The notes: generated by a model from the sequence alone, not told the origin. 64,000 nucleotides of DNA from SpSt-539 sp964549445 (GCA_964549445.1 CAZJVS010000020.1:1-64000); one strand, 5' to 3'; shown: positions 43,663-52,790, numbered from the stretch's first letter. Made by a program: numbers and translations.

Positions 43663-44466
43663 TCAAGGCCGTACCACGGCTGCGATCAGCGCAAACCGCC
43701 CGGTTTGCGCCCCCTCGCGGCGATGCGAATAAAAGCGCGTGTCCGAAATCGTGCAGGCGTCGGCGGTCTCGATGTGGTCCGGGTCGAGTCCCGCCCGGAT
43801 CAGTTGGTCCGCGTTCGCCGCCCTCATGTCAAAGCAATGCTTCGCGCCGGGCTTGGGAAAAAACCGCTCCGCGCCCGTCAGCATCGTGTGCGCAATCCGC
43901 CGCACGTCGTCACCGACTTCGTAGCGCTGCGGCCCGGCACACGGCGCCAGCCCCGCCAGCAGTTCTCCCGGCCGGCTGCCGAACTCGCGCCGCATCATCT
44001 CCACCAGCCGCGTCGCAATGCCGGCCACCGTGCCGCGCCAGCTTGCGTGAGCCGTGCCGATGGCGTTGTGACGCGGATCGAAGATCAGCATGAGCGGGCA
44101 GTCGGCCGAGAGCTGAAGCAGCGGCGTCTTCGCAAGATTGCAGACGAGTCCGTCGACGAACGGAATGGCGGAGTCGCGCCCGAAGCGCCCGCGGCCGACG
44201 TCGTGCTCGTCGACGCGCAGGACATGCGGGCTGTGAATCTGGTCGGGGGCGGTCAGCCGCTCGAAGTCGAGGCCGAGGTGTTCGCAAACGCGGCGGCGAC
44301 GCTCGACCGCGAGGTCGGCCTGCGGACCGCGGTGCGGGGCCATGTTCCACGGCGCGGTGGTGATGGCGTGAACCAGCCCGGGCTGCTCGGCCAGCGAGCG
44401 AAACCGCAGAAGGGTCGTATCGTCGAGCGGAAAGGCGAGCGGCGGCGTGAGGCGGAGCTTGTTCAT
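43663..44466 (-). CDS. pgeF: PgeF/YfiH family multicopper-type purine nucleoside phosphorylase / muropeptide editing factor
   Basis: A 267-aa protein with all YfiH/PgeF motifs: APDQIHSPHVLRVD, LSADCPLMLIFDPRH, GTAHASWRGTVAGI, LAPCAGPQRYEVGDDV and the C-terminal CTISDTRFYSHRREG with the zinc/copper ligands His and Cys. Homologues act on adenosine/inosine or prevent L-Ser misincorporation in muropeptides. The two roles are not distinguishable here. Its ATG overlaps the stop of the upstream MDR dehydrogenase gene (ATGA), so the two form an operon. Confidence 0.9.
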   Translation of the reverse strand: MNKLRLTPPLAFPLDDTTLLRFRSLAEQPGLVHAITTAPWNMAPHRGPQADLAVERRRRVCEHLGLDFERLTAPDQIHSPHVLRVDEHDVGRGRFGRDSAIPFVDGLVCNLAKTPLLQLSADCPLMLIFDPRHNAIGTAHASWRGTVAGIATRLVEMMRREFGSRPGELLAGLAPCAGPQRYEVGDDVRRIAHTMLTGAERFFPKPGAKHCFDMRAANADQLIRAGLDPDHIETADACTISDTRFYSHRREGAQTGRFALIAAVVRP

Positions 44467-45419
44467 TCAGCGGGCTTCAGCAGGATTTTCAATGCCCCGT
44501 GCTCGGCGGCCGCGGCGAACGCAGCCGGGCCGTCGGAGAGCGCCATCGATCGGGTAATCATCGGCGTGACGTCGATGTCGCCGCGAGCGAGGGCCGAGAT
44601 CGCATCGGCAAACGGGCCGCAACGGCTGCCGACGAGCGTGATTTCGTCAACGACGAGCGGCGCCAGGTCGAGCGAGATCGGGGCGGCGCACGTCGTCTTG
44701 ACGACGATGGTGCCGCGGGGGCGGACGAGCTTGATGGCCGACGCAAGACCCTCGGGCGAACCGGTGCATTCAACGACAAGGTCCTGATCGTGCTGCTGGG
44801 CGACTTCGCTCATGAGTCGGGCGTTGATCCCAAGCTTCTCGAGCGTCCCGAGCGTCTGCGGATTGCGCCCGACGACGACGAGCCGGCAACGCGTCCGGGC
44901 GAGCACCTGCGCAACGAGGATGCCCAGTCGGCCGGAGCCGAGCACGGTGACGGACTGCCGCGGCTCGATGCGAATCTGGCGCGTGACCTGAAAGGCGGCC
45001 GCGAGCGGCTCGACAAAGACGGCCTGCTCGTCGGTGAGCAAGTCGGGCAGGACGTGGCAGTTGCGGGCCGGGACGGCGACGAGTTCGGCAAACGCCCCGT
45101 CGCGGCCGACGATACCGACGACCGTGCGGCGGCGACAGTGGCTCGACAGACCCGACGCGCACATGTCACATTTGCCGCAGACGCAGTTGATCTCGGCGCA
45201 GACGCGCTTGCCGACGAGGTGCGGCGGCCCGGTGACGACATCACCGACAAACTCGTGGCCGGGAATGCCCTTGAAGCCCATGTATCCTCGCGCGATTTCG
45301 AGGTCGGTGCTGCAGATTCCGGCGACGCGGACGCGGACGAGGACATCGCCTTCGCGCGGCACGGGGTCAGCGTGGTCGCGGTCGAAGCGGAGAGAGCCGT
45401 CGAAGTGCAGGGCGCGCAT
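44463..45419 (-). CDS. zinc-dependent MDR alcohol/threonine dehydrogenase-like protein
   Basis: The 318-aa enzyme has catalytic zinc ligands Cys in VAGICSTDLEIARG (~36) and His-Glu in GIPGHEFVG. The structural zinc Cys set CVCGKCDMCASGLSSHC is present, and the Rossmann fold is opened by VTVLGSGRLGILVAQVLA. It is shorter than most MDRs because the last region is compact. It should oxidise a secondary alcohol with NAD(P)+. The substrate is unknown. The start is ATG 45419. The frame open far upstream is antisense to the GT9 gene. The heptosyltransferase-type gene starts divergently 93 bases away. Confidence 0.87.
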   Translation of the reverse strand: MRALHFDGSLRFDRDHADPVPREGDVLVRVRVAGICSTDLEIARGYMGFKGIPGHEFVGDVVTGPPHLVGKRVCAEINCVCGKCDMCASGLSSHCRRRTVVGIVGRDGAFAELVAVPARNCHVLPDLLTDEQAVFVEPLAAAFQVTRQIRIEPRQSVTVLGSGRLGILVAQVLARTRCRLVVVGRNPQTLGTLEKLGINARLMSEVAQQHDQDLVVECTGSPEGLASAIKLVRPRGTIVVKTTCAAPISLDLAPLVVDEITLVGSRCGPFADAISALARGDIDVTPMITRSMALSDGPAAFAAAAEHGALKILLKPAE

Positions 45420-45512
45420 GCCAGAGCGAGTATCGGGAGCCGGGCGCGAGGCGTCAACGCGGGGCTGCGGCGCGTTGGACGAGTCGCGCCGTTCGCACGT
45501 AAAATCCCCGGC

Positions 45513-46583
45513 TTGAACGATCCGAAGCGAATCCTGGTCGTCCTGCCAAACTGGGTCGGCGATGTCGTCCTCGCGTCGCCCGCCCTCGCCGCCCTGCGCC
45601 AGCGATTCGCCACCGCCCACATCGCCTTCCTCTGCCGCCGCTACGTCGCCGACGTCGTCCGCGACAGCGGTTGGATGAACGAACTCATCTTCTGGCCCGA
45701 CGGCAGCCCCCATGCCCCAACCGGCTTCTGGTCGCTCACCGCCCGCCTCCGTTCCGCCGCCTTCGACCTCGCGATCCTCCTGCCAAATTCCTTCCGCTCC
45801 GCCCTCGCCGTCTGGCTCGGTCGCGTCGCCCGCCGCGTCGGCTACACCCGCGACGGCCGCGGCTTCATGCTCAACGATCGCCTCCAGCCCGAGCATAACG
45901 GCCGCGGCTTCAAACCCGTCTCCATGCTCGACTACTACAACGCCCTCGCCGCCCACGTCGGCTGCACCAACGTCGGCCGCCGCCTGACGCTCGCCTACGG
46001 CCCCGCCGACGAAGCCACGATCGAACAGCGCCTCGGCCCCTTCGACCCCAACCGCCCGCTGATCGTCCTCAATCCCGGCGGCGCCTATGGCACCGCCAAG
46101 CTCTGGCCCGCCGACCGCTTCGCCGCCGTCGGCGACGAGTTGGTCCGGTCGTACGGTGCACGGGTGATCGTGAGCGGCACGCCCAAGGAGGCGGCCATCG
46201 CTGATCAGATGCGGCAGGCGGCCCGCGAGCCGCTCGAGTTCTGCTTCGACCCGCCGCTCGGCCTCGGCCCGCTCAAGTCGCTGATTCAGCGGGCCGACCT
46301 GCTGGTGACCAACGACACCGGCCCGCGCCACTACGCGATCGCGTTCGACGTGCCCGTGGTCACGATCTTCGGCCCAACCGATCCCGCCTGGACGGAGACA
46401 AATTTTCCGCGCGAGCGAAAAGTCATGCTGGCGCTCGAATGCCAGCCGTGCCAGGAAAAGCTGTGTCCGCTCGGGCACAATCACTGTATGGTGCAACTTG
46501 AGGCGAGTCGGGTGCTGGCCACCGCGCGGGAGTTGCTGGACGCGCGGCTGGCGGCGCGTCGGACAGCGGTGGCAGGGCGATGA
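45513..46583 (+). CDS. glycosyltransferase family 9 (heptosyltransferase II-like)
   Basis: The 356-aa protein begins RILVVLPNWVGDVVLASPAL, the typical ADP-heptose transferase N terminus. Its second half has LIVLNPGGAYGTAKLWPADRFA (key NPGGAYG and K-W-P) and the nucleotide-sugar segment NDTGPRHYAIAFDVPVVTIFGPT. A conserved CQPCQEKLCPLGHNHCM near the end is typical of WaaF-type proteins. It would add heptose to a lipid A-linked core at the inner leaflet. The only plausible start near the fold is TTG 45513. It overlaps the next gene by 4 bases, opening the envelope-glycan cluster. Confidence 0.88.
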   Translation: MNDPKRILVVLPNWVGDVVLASPALAALRQRFATAHIAFLCRRYVADVVRDSGWMNELIFWPDGSPHAPTGFWSLTARLRSAAFDLAILLPNSFRSALAVWLGRVARRVGYTRDGRGFMLNDRLQPEHNGRGFKPVSMLDYYNALAAHVGCTNVGRRLTLAYGPADEATIEQRLGPFDPNRPLIVLNPGGAYGTAKLWPADRFAAVGDELVRSYGARVIVSGTPKEAAIADQMRQAAREPLEFCFDPPLGLGPLKSLIQRADLLVTNDTGPRHYAIAFDVPVVTIFGPTDPAWTETNFPRERKVMLALECQPCQEKLCPLGHNHCMVQLEASRVLATARELLDARLAARRTAVAGR

Positions 46584-47512
46584 TCGTCGAACACGAAAGA
46601 ATGCGAATCGATCCGGCCTATCGCGCGGCCCTGACCGAAGCAGGACTGTCGAGCGTGACGGCCGTGCTCGGGACGCTGGGCGATCGGCTGGCGGCGTGGA
46701 GCCGGACGACCGACACGGTCTACATCTCCCTGCCGCGGTCAAACCTGGCGGTGTTTCTCAAGCGATATCACTATCCGCGGTGGAGCAGCCGGATGCGGCT
46801 GGCATTTCGTGGGACGTTGGTGAAGTCGAGCCGGGCGAAGTCAGAATATCGAGTGCTGGCGGCGATGCGGCGCTGGGGGATCCAGGCCGTGCGGCCGATC
46901 GCATGGGGCGAGCAGCGGCTGTACGGCCTGGTGCGAAGCTGCTTTCTCATTACCGAGGCGGTGCCCGACGCAATGTCGCTGGCGACGTTTATCCATCGCT
47001 ACGGCCATGGAATCGTGCGCGACGCGGCGGGCGAGGCGGGGCGGGACGGCGCGACCCGCGAGCAGAAGCTGGGTCTGCCGGAATGGGCGGCGATCGAGGC
47101 AAAGCGGAGCATTCTGATCAACCTCGCGCGACAAGTGCGGTTCATGCACGACGCGGGCTTTGTGCACCGCGATCTCTTCTGGCGAAACGTGCTGATCCGG
47201 CCGCTGCCCAACCGGGAGTTCGAGTTCTACTTTCTCGATGCCTCGGTCGGTCGGCGAATCCGCGTAAAACAGTGGCGGCGCGAGTCAATCGTCCGCGACT
47301 TAGCGGCCCTCGGCGTGATGGCGCCGGAGTTCTGCTCGCGGGCCGACCAGTTGCGATTCATTCGAAACTACCTTGGCACCGACCAGATCGGCGACCAGGA
47401 ACGGCAGTGGCTGGGCGCGGTGCAGGAGCGGTCGAAAGAACTGCGAGCGTCCGAAGAGCAGCGGATGCAGCGGCAGGGCGTGTTCGACCGGATGGATGCG
47501 TCGGCGGCGTAG
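46580..47512 (+). CDS. WaaP/Kdo-kinase-like LPS core kinase 1
   Basis: This 310-aa kinase-fold protein has a lysine strand LAVFLKRYHYPRW, an ASKSEYR-like helix (SSRAKSEYRVLAAMRRWGI), hinge LITEAVPDAMSL, catalytic FVHRDLFWRNVLI (~192-204) and metal Asp in YFLDASVGRR. These are the marks of the WaaP/InaA/Kdo kinase group, which phosphorylates sugars of the lipid A core. The start is ATG 46580, overlapping the GT9 stop. It is the first of three consecutive kinase genes. The sugar acceptor is unknown. Confidence 0.85.
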   Translation: MIVEHERMRIDPAYRAALTEAGLSSVTAVLGTLGDRLAAWSRTTDTVYISLPRSNLAVFLKRYHYPRWSSRMRLAFRGTLVKSSRAKSEYRVLAAMRRWGIQAVRPIAWGEQRLYGLVRSCFLITEAVPDAMSLATFIHRYGHGIVRDAAGEAGRDGATREQKLGLPEWAAIEAKRSILINLARQVRFMHDAGFVHRDLFWRNVLIRPLPNREFEFYFLDASVGRRIRVKQWRRESIVRDLAALGVMAPEFCSRADQLRFIRNYLGTDQIGDQERQWLGAVQERSKELRASEEQRMQRQGVFDRMDASAA

Positions 47513-47554
47513 GCGGCGACGCGGCGAAAGGGTGCGTAACTGGCGCGAGGACGG

Positions 47555-48325
47555 GTGGAGATCATCGACGAATCGCTGCGGTCGCAGTTCGCGGCGTGGG
47601 GGTTTCGGGCCTACGAGGACTTCGCGGAGTACGGCGGCGGCGTGGTCGTTGCCGCGACGGGCACGTCGCGTACACGGCGTTTGGAGCTGCCCGACGCCGG
47701 TGGCATCGAGACGTTCTACCTGAAGCAATATGCGTATGCGGGTCGCGGCCTGCGGCATCGGCTGCATCTGCACAAGGGGGCGATCGAGGCGCGGAACTAT
47801 CGCCTGATGCGCGATGCGGCGGGCGTCGGCGTTCCCGAGGTCGTGGCGATCGGTTCTCGCCGCGCGGGGCTGCGCCTGGTCGATGCGTTCATCCTGACGC
47901 GAGCGATCGATGCGGCGCGTCCGCTGGATGAATGGTGGCGCGGGCACGCGGCCGCCGGCGGCGTGTCGGCGGAGATGCAACGCGAGATTGCGGAACAACT
48001 GCTGGGCATCGTCGCACCGATGCACCGGGCCCACTTCTATCACGTCGACCTGCAGTGGCGGAACATCCTCATTCGCGGGCCGGCCGGTGGCGTCGAGTTG
48101 TTCGTGCTCGACTCTTCGCGTGGCGGGCAACGTTGGCTGCCGTGGATGCGGTGGCACTTTCGAATGCGCGACCTCTCCAGTCTCGAGAAGTCGGCGAGAG
48201 AGTTTGTGACGCCCGCGAGCCGCATGCGATTCGTCCGCGACTATGTTCGCCGGGCGGCATGTCCGGAGCGTCCACGACGACTGATCGAACGGATCATCGC
48301 CGACCGCGCGCGGAAGGATGCCTGA
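47555..48325 (+). CDS. WaaP-like LPS core kinase 2
   Basis: A 256-aa paralogue of the previous gene: FYLKQYAYAGRGLRHRLHLHKGAIEARN, hinge ILTRAIDAARPLDEW, catalytic FYHVDLQWRNILIRG (HVD in place of HRD) and LFVLDSSRGGQR. The start is GTG 47555, with GAGGA 4-5 bases upstream. The 42-base gap to kinase 1 and 8-base overlap with kinase 3 suggest one transcript. The low similarity between the three kinases suggests different acceptor sugars rather than recent copies. Confidence 0.82.
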   Translation: MEIIDESLRSQFAAWGFRAYEDFAEYGGGVVVAATGTSRTRRLELPDAGGIETFYLKQYAYAGRGLRHRLHLHKGAIEARNYRLMRDAAGVGVPEVVAIGSRRAGLRLVDAFILTRAIDAARPLDEWWRGHAAAGGVSAEMQREIAEQLLGIVAPMHRAHFYHVDLQWRNILIRGPAGGVELFVLDSSRGGQRWLPWMRWHFRMRDLSSLEKSAREFVTPASRMRFVRDYVRRAACPERPRRLIERIIADRARKDA

Positions 48326-50075
48326 GCGTGCGCCATTTCGGGCCGGGCGCAGCCCGGTCATAATTGAACACATGGCAGCGCGCGTCATCATCGAGCCGTC
48401 GTACCATGCGCTGTTGCAGTCGAACGGCATGATCGACTTCGATGCCGTCATGCAACGGCGGGCGGACGGTCCGCGCGCGAGCACCCACCGGTTTCGCGAG
48501 ACGTCGCCCGTGCGGCTGGGCGAACAGCTTTTCTTCCTGAAACGGACGTTTCGCGTCCCCGGCAAGCACATCTGGCGCGACCTGTCGCGCCGACAGGTGC
48601 CCCGCTGCCAGCCGTGGCGCGAATGGGAGGCCATCGGCATGTTGGCCGCCGCCGGGCTGCCGGTCATGAAGCGGGCTGCCGTCGGAGAGCGACGTCTGGG
48701 CGGACTTCCGACCGCGGGCTTCTTGCTCGTCGAAGCGGCCGCCGGAGTGAACACGGCCGCCGACTGGCTTCGACCCGGCGGCTCGGGGCGGGCGGCCCTT
48801 TCAGCGCGGGCCCGGCACCAGCTTCTCCGCGAGTTGGGCCGCTTACAGGGCCGCATGCGTCAAAACGGCTTCGTCTGGCCCGATGCCCACCCACGGCACG
48901 TCTTCGCCGAGCCGGACCAGTCGGCGGCCGGCGGCTGGCGGTTCTGCCTGATCGACGTCGAGCGTGTCGAGCAGCGGAGCGGATCCGAAACGATCGAGCT
49001 AACGCCCTTGGCAAAACTGCTGCGGCGCTGCCTTCCGTTCGAGCCGACGCGATTCGAGCAACTCGCCTTTTTGTCAGGCGCGAGGGCCGCGACGCGTTCG
49101 CCCTTCGTGGCGGTGGGCGCGGACGACGCCGCGATGCTGCTCCCGCACAGTCGCGGCGTCGCGATTCACGCGCCTCCGGAGGATCGCGATGGCACATCGC
49201 ACCCCGTGGAGCTGACCAAGGGACTCTGGATGACGCCGCGCGACGCACCGCTCCTGAAGTCGGCCGGGCTCGACACGGTCGATGGTCTCTTTCGATTTGC
49301 CGACGGCCGGCTGCTCGACAAGCGCGGGTTGGAGCGACATCGTCAACGTATCCGACTGGAGCTCGGCAACGGCAGCGGCCAGTCGGTCTACTACCTCAAG
49401 CGCGTGATACGGCCGCCGCTCCGCGAGCAGGTGGCCCGCTTGGTTCACGGCGCGGCGTGGGACTCGTCGGCCTGGCGCGAGTGGCACTTCATCCGGCGAC
49501 TGACCGAGATCGGCGTTCCGACGATGCGATGCGCGGCCCTCGCGGCGGAAATGTCGGGCGGGTGGGAGAGGCGTAGCGCTCTGGTAACGGCGGCCGTGCC
49601 GGGCGAATCGCTCGAGCGCTGGGTGCCGCGCGAGTGGCCGGGCCTGAGCCGGACTCGCCGCCTGACCTTGATCGGTCAAGTCGCCGCAGTTGCGCGAATT
49701 CTCCACCTGGCCCGGCTATTCCATCGCGATCTCTACCTGTCGCATTTGTTTGTCGATTGGCCATGCGCCGAGCGGCCGGTCGTCTATGTGATCGACCTGG
49801 CGCGGATGCTGGAACGGCCGCGCCGCGCCTGGCGCTGGCAAATCAAGGACCTCGCGGCGCTGCATTACAGCGCGCCGGCGAGATTGGTGAGCCGGACGGA
49901 TCGCGTGCGCTTCCTGCGGCTTTACGCACCGTGGGTCGAGCAGGCGGCGCGGGGCCGCAGCCGGCACGGCATATACCTGACGTACGCGCGGGCGATCGCG
50001 GCCCGGGCCGAGCGGATGGCCCGGCACGATGCAAAGCGGGCGGGCGCCGCGCAGCCGGCCGCGCGAACAGTCTAG
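48318..50075 (+). CDS. fusion of two WaaP-like kinase domains
   Basis: The 585-aa protein contains two consecutive kinase-fold domains. Domain 1 (~40-250) has QLFFLKRTFRVPGKHIWRDL, PWREWEAIGMLAAAGLP, FVWPDAHPRHVF (catalytic Asp kept; HR replaced by WP) and FCLIDVERVE. Domain 2 (~290-560) has VYYLKRVIRPPLREQ, AWREWHFIRRLTEIGVP, LFHRDLYLSHLFVDW and VIDLARMLERP. The His in place of Asn after the catalytic loop is also found in E. coli WaaP. Domain 1 may be weak or regulatory. ATG 48318 overlaps kinase 2 by 8 bases. ATG 48372 is an alternative start. Confidence 0.82.
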   Translation: MPERAPFRAGRSPVIIEHMAARVIIEPSYHALLQSNGMIDFDAVMQRRADGPRASTHRFRETSPVRLGEQLFFLKRTFRVPGKHIWRDLSRRQVPRCQPWREWEAIGMLAAAGLPVMKRAAVGERRLGGLPTAGFLLVEAAAGVNTAADWLRPGGSGRAALSARARHQLLRELGRLQGRMRQNGFVWPDAHPRHVFAEPDQSAAGGWRFCLIDVERVEQRSGSETIELTPLAKLLRRCLPFEPTRFEQLAFLSGARAATRSPFVAVGADDAAMLLPHSRGVAIHAPPEDRDGTSHPVELTKGLWMTPRDAPLLKSAGLDTVDGLFRFADGRLLDKRGLERHRQRIRLELGNGSGQSVYYLKRVIRPPLREQVARLVHGAAWDSSAWREWHFIRRLTEIGVPTMRCAALAAEMSGGWERRSALVTAAVPGESLERWVPREWPGLSRTRRLTLIGQVAAVARILHLARLFHRDLYLSHLFVDWPCAERPVVYVIDLARMLERPRRAWRWQIKDLAALHYSAPARLVSRTDRVRFLRLYAPWVEQAARGRSRHGIYLTYARAIAARAERMARHDAKRAGAAQPAARTV

Positions 50076-50087
50076 GTCGGGCAAACC

Positions 50088-51251
50088 ATGCGGGTGGCAA
50101 TCGTCATCGAGCGGATCGAAACATGGCGCGGCGGCGCCGAGACGTCGACGCTCGAGTTCGCCCACCTGCTGGCGGGACGCGGGGCCGACGTGACGGTCCT
50201 CACCTCGACCCGTTCAGTGTCGCCGCCCGATTTGGAGATCGTCACGCTGCCGGTGACAGCCACGCCGAAGCCGCTGCGAACGCGGCGTTTTGTGACCAAG
50301 GCGACGGCGCGGGCGGCGCAGGACAAGTTCGACATCGTTCATGCCATCACACCGATGCCCGCGGCCGACGTCTACCAGCCGCGAGGCGGACTGATCCGCG
50401 AGACGGTCGATCGCAACGTGGCGATGCGACAGACCGAGCCGCAGCGAATGATGAAGCGGCTGCTGTCGGCGCTGAACGTGAAACGGCGGACGCTGGTGAG
50501 TCTCGAGGAGCAGGCCCTGCGGCCGGGCGGCCCCGTGATCGCCGCGGTCTCGCAGTACGTCGCCCGGCAGGTGCAGGACCACTACGGGCTCGACGGCCAG
50601 CGCGTGCGAGTCGTGTTCAACGGCGTACAGGTGCGGGCGGCGTCGCCGATGGAACGGTCGGCCGAGCGGGCAGCGGTGCGCGGAACCTACGGCGTCACCG
50701 ATGACACGCTGTTACTGTTGTGCGTGGCCCACAATTTCCGCCTCAAGGGCGTCGAGCCACTCCTCAACGCGCTGGCGACGCTGACGCGGGCAAACGGACG
50801 AAACGTTCGCCTGCTGGTTGCGGGCCGCGACAACCCGACAGCCATGGCGGCGACCGCCCGGCGGTTGAAGGTGGACGACCTCGTGACGTTCACCGGCCCG
50901 ACCGAGCGGATCGGCGCGTTCTACCACGCGGCCGACGTCGTCGTTCATCCGACCTATTACGATCCGTGCAGCCGCGTCGTGCTCGAAGCCCTCTCGCGCG
51001 GCGTGCCATGCATTACAACCCGGATGAACGGCGCCGCCGAAGCGATCACCGACGGCGTCGAGGGATTCGTGATCGACTCGCCGGACGACATCGAGGCACT
51101 CGCGGATCGCATCGGGCGCCTGCGCGATCGGGGACTGGCAGCGCAGATGGGCGAAGCGGCCGCGCGGCTTGCGCCCCGACTGAGCATGACGCGACACGTC
51201 GACGAAATGCTGAAGCTGTACGACGAAATCGTCGCGGGTCGCGGCAAATGA
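50088..51251 (+). CDS. glycosyltransferase family 4
   Basis: The 387-aa protein is a GT-B enzyme. The N-terminal acceptor domain has RVAIVIERIETWRGGAE and DIVHAITPMPAADVYQ. The C-terminal donor domain has RVVFNGVQV, NFRLKGVEPLLNALATL, LLVAGRDNPT, and the E-x7-E motif in YYDPCSRVVLEALSRGVPCI. It resembles LPS core glucosyltransferases of the WaaG type. It starts 12 bases after the fused kinase and overlaps the deacetylase gene by 4 bases, so it belongs to the same core-glycan operon. Confidence 0.9.
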   Translation: MRVAIVIERIETWRGGAETSTLEFAHLLAGRGADVTVLTSTRSVSPPDLEIVTLPVTATPKPLRTRRFVTKATARAAQDKFDIVHAITPMPAADVYQPRGGLIRETVDRNVAMRQTEPQRMMKRLLSALNVKRRTLVSLEEQALRPGGPVIAAVSQYVARQVQDHYGLDGQRVRVVFNGVQVRAASPMERSAERAAVRGTYGVTDDTLLLLCVAHNFRLKGVEPLLNALATLTRANGRNVRLLVAGRDNPTAMAATARRLKVDDLVTFTGPTERIGAFYHAADVVVHPTYYDPCSRVVLEALSRGVPCITTRMNGAAEAITDGVEGFVIDSPDDIEALADRIGRLRDRGLAAQMGEAAARLAPRLSMTRHVDEMLKLYDEIVAGRGK

Positions 51252-51988
51252 AGCGGCTGTTGCGACTGCTCGGCCGACGCGTGAACGAATTGCCGGTCGG
51301 CCGGGCGACGCTGGTCATGTCGTTCGACTACGAGCGGGGATTCGCCGGCGAAGATCCGCGGCTGGCGGATGCGGGGCTCGAGCGCGTGCTGGCGGGGCTG
51401 GCGCGCCGCGGCGCGCGGGCGACCTTCTGCTGCGTCGCAAAGATCGCGGAAACCGCGCCGCAGCGTTTGCGACAGATCGTCGAAGCCGGACACGAGATCG
51501 CTTGTCACGGATACGCGCACGAATCGCCGCGCGATCTGCCCGACGGCGAATTGCGGACCATGCTGTCGCGGTGCATCGACGCGCTGGGCCGAGTCGGCGT
51601 CCGCCCAATTGGCTTCCGTTCGCCGCAGTCACACTGGGACGAGCGGCTCATGCGCGAGTTGGCCGGGACCGGCTTCGCCTACAGCGCCGAGCGCGATCGC
51701 AGCGAGCAGCCCTGGGTCGTCGCCGCGGGGTCGCCGCGGCTGGTGCGAATGCCGATCGTGACCGACGACTGGGACTACGTGCGGCCCGATGCGAAGGGTG
51801 CGCGGGTCGAGGAGAAGCACGGCCGGCTGATCCGCGCGGCAGCGCGCGGCAATCACTTCGTCGGCCTCGGTTACCACCCGTGGGTTTTGGCCGCCAATGC
51901 GGCAAGGATAGAGGCGTGGGAGCGGACGCTGGATGACGCGCTCGCGCGCGGCCTTCGTGTGTGCGCGTTTGCCGATCTGCTCGATTGA
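51248..51988 (+). CDS. polysaccharide deacetylase (NodB domain)
   Basis: A 246-aa protein with the NodB motifs: LVMSFDYERGF (metal/catalytic Asp; the usual second Asp is Tyr), AGHEIACHGYAHESP (two His metal ligands), GFRSPQSHWD and the late GLGYHPW. Position and lack of a signal peptide suggest a cytosolic or membrane-face enzyme acting on an N-acetyl sugar of the core precursor. The FDY variant is also seen in some non-chitin deacetylases. ATG 51248 overlaps the GT4 stop (ATGA). Confidence 0.85.
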   Translation: MKRLLRLLGRRVNELPVGRATLVMSFDYERGFAGEDPRLADAGLERVLAGLARRGARATFCCVAKIAETAPQRLRQIVEAGHEIACHGYAHESPRDLPDGELRTMLSRCIDALGRVGVRPIGFRSPQSHWDERLMRELAGTGFAYSAERDRSEQPWVVAAGSPRLVRMPIVTDDWDYVRPDAKGARVEEKHGRLIRAAARGNHFVGLGYHPWVLAANAARIEAWERTLDDALARGLRVCAFADLLD

Positions 51989-52033
51989 CGCGCGCGCTGG
52001 CCCGCGGCGGCGCGCAATGGCATACTTCCGATC

Positions 52034-52699
52034 ATGGCCTTGGCGACGGTTGCTCTCATCTGGATCGGTGCGTACCTGATCGCTTCGATTCCGTTCGGCG
52101 TCGTGGTCGCCCGGCTGCGCGGCGTGGACATTCGCAAGGCGGGAAGCGGAAACATCGGCGCGACGAACGTCGGGCGCGTCCTTGGGCGAAAGTGGGGCAT
52201 GCTCGTCCTGCTGCTCGATGCGATGAAAGGTGCCCTGCCGATGTTCGCGACCGGATGGGCGGCGGCCCACGCGACGATTCCCGATTGGGGGCCGGCGACG
52301 CCGAACCTGATGCGTCTCGGAACCGGCATCGCGTGCGTGATCGGCAGCGTCGCCCCGATCTATCTCGGCTTTCGCGGAGGCAAGGCGGTCGCGACATCGC
52401 TCGGCCTTTTGCTGGCCGCTCCACACCTGACCGTCGCCGCGCTGATCGCCTTCGGCGGCTGGCTTGTCGTTCGGTTCACCACCGGCTACGTCTCGCTGGC
52501 TTCGGTCGTCGCCGCGTTGCTACTGCCGATCGCGACCTGGGCCATGGGAGACTTTCGCGGGTGGCCGCTGCGCGAGGAGTATCCACTTCTGATCCTTACC
52601 GGGGCAATCGCCCTCATCGTGATCGTCCGCCATCGCGGAAATTTGGCACGATTGGCGGCAGGGACCGAACCGCGCGCCGGGGCAGATCGCAAACCGTAA
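52034..52699 (+). CDS. plsY: glycerol-3-phosphate acyltransferase PlsY (variant motif)
   Basis: The 221-aa integral membrane protein has five to six helices and the PlsY motifs GSGNIGATNVGRVLG (~37-51), LLDAMKGALP (~61) and FRGGKAVATSLG (~113). It should transfer the acyl group of acyl-phosphate to glycerol 3-phosphate. Two usually conserved residues differ: the His of GHxFP is Ser (IGSVAP), and GGKGVAT reads GGKAVAT. The overall pattern is still clear. It is 45 bases after the deacetylase gene. Confidence 0.88.
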   Translation: MALATVALIWIGAYLIASIPFGVVVARLRGVDIRKAGSGNIGATNVGRVLGRKWGMLVLLLDAMKGALPMFATGWAAAHATIPDWGPATPNLMRLGTGIACVIGSVAPIYLGFRGGKAVATSLGLLLAAPHLTVAALIAFGGWLVVRFTTGYVSLASVVAALLLPIATWAMGDFRGWPLREEYPLLILTGAIALIVIVRHRGNLARLAAGTEPRAGADRKP

Positions 52700-52790
52700 G
52701 TGGCTGGGTGGGCTTGCGGATAGGATCACGATCGAAGGTCGGCGGGCAGGATTGGCCGTCCGATAACGCTCGCATGCTGCTGGGGTTAGC

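Noticed and set aside
44499..45512. N-terminal extension of the GT9 frame
   Set aside because: It is antisense to the MDR dehydrogenase and the GT9 fold begins at 45513.
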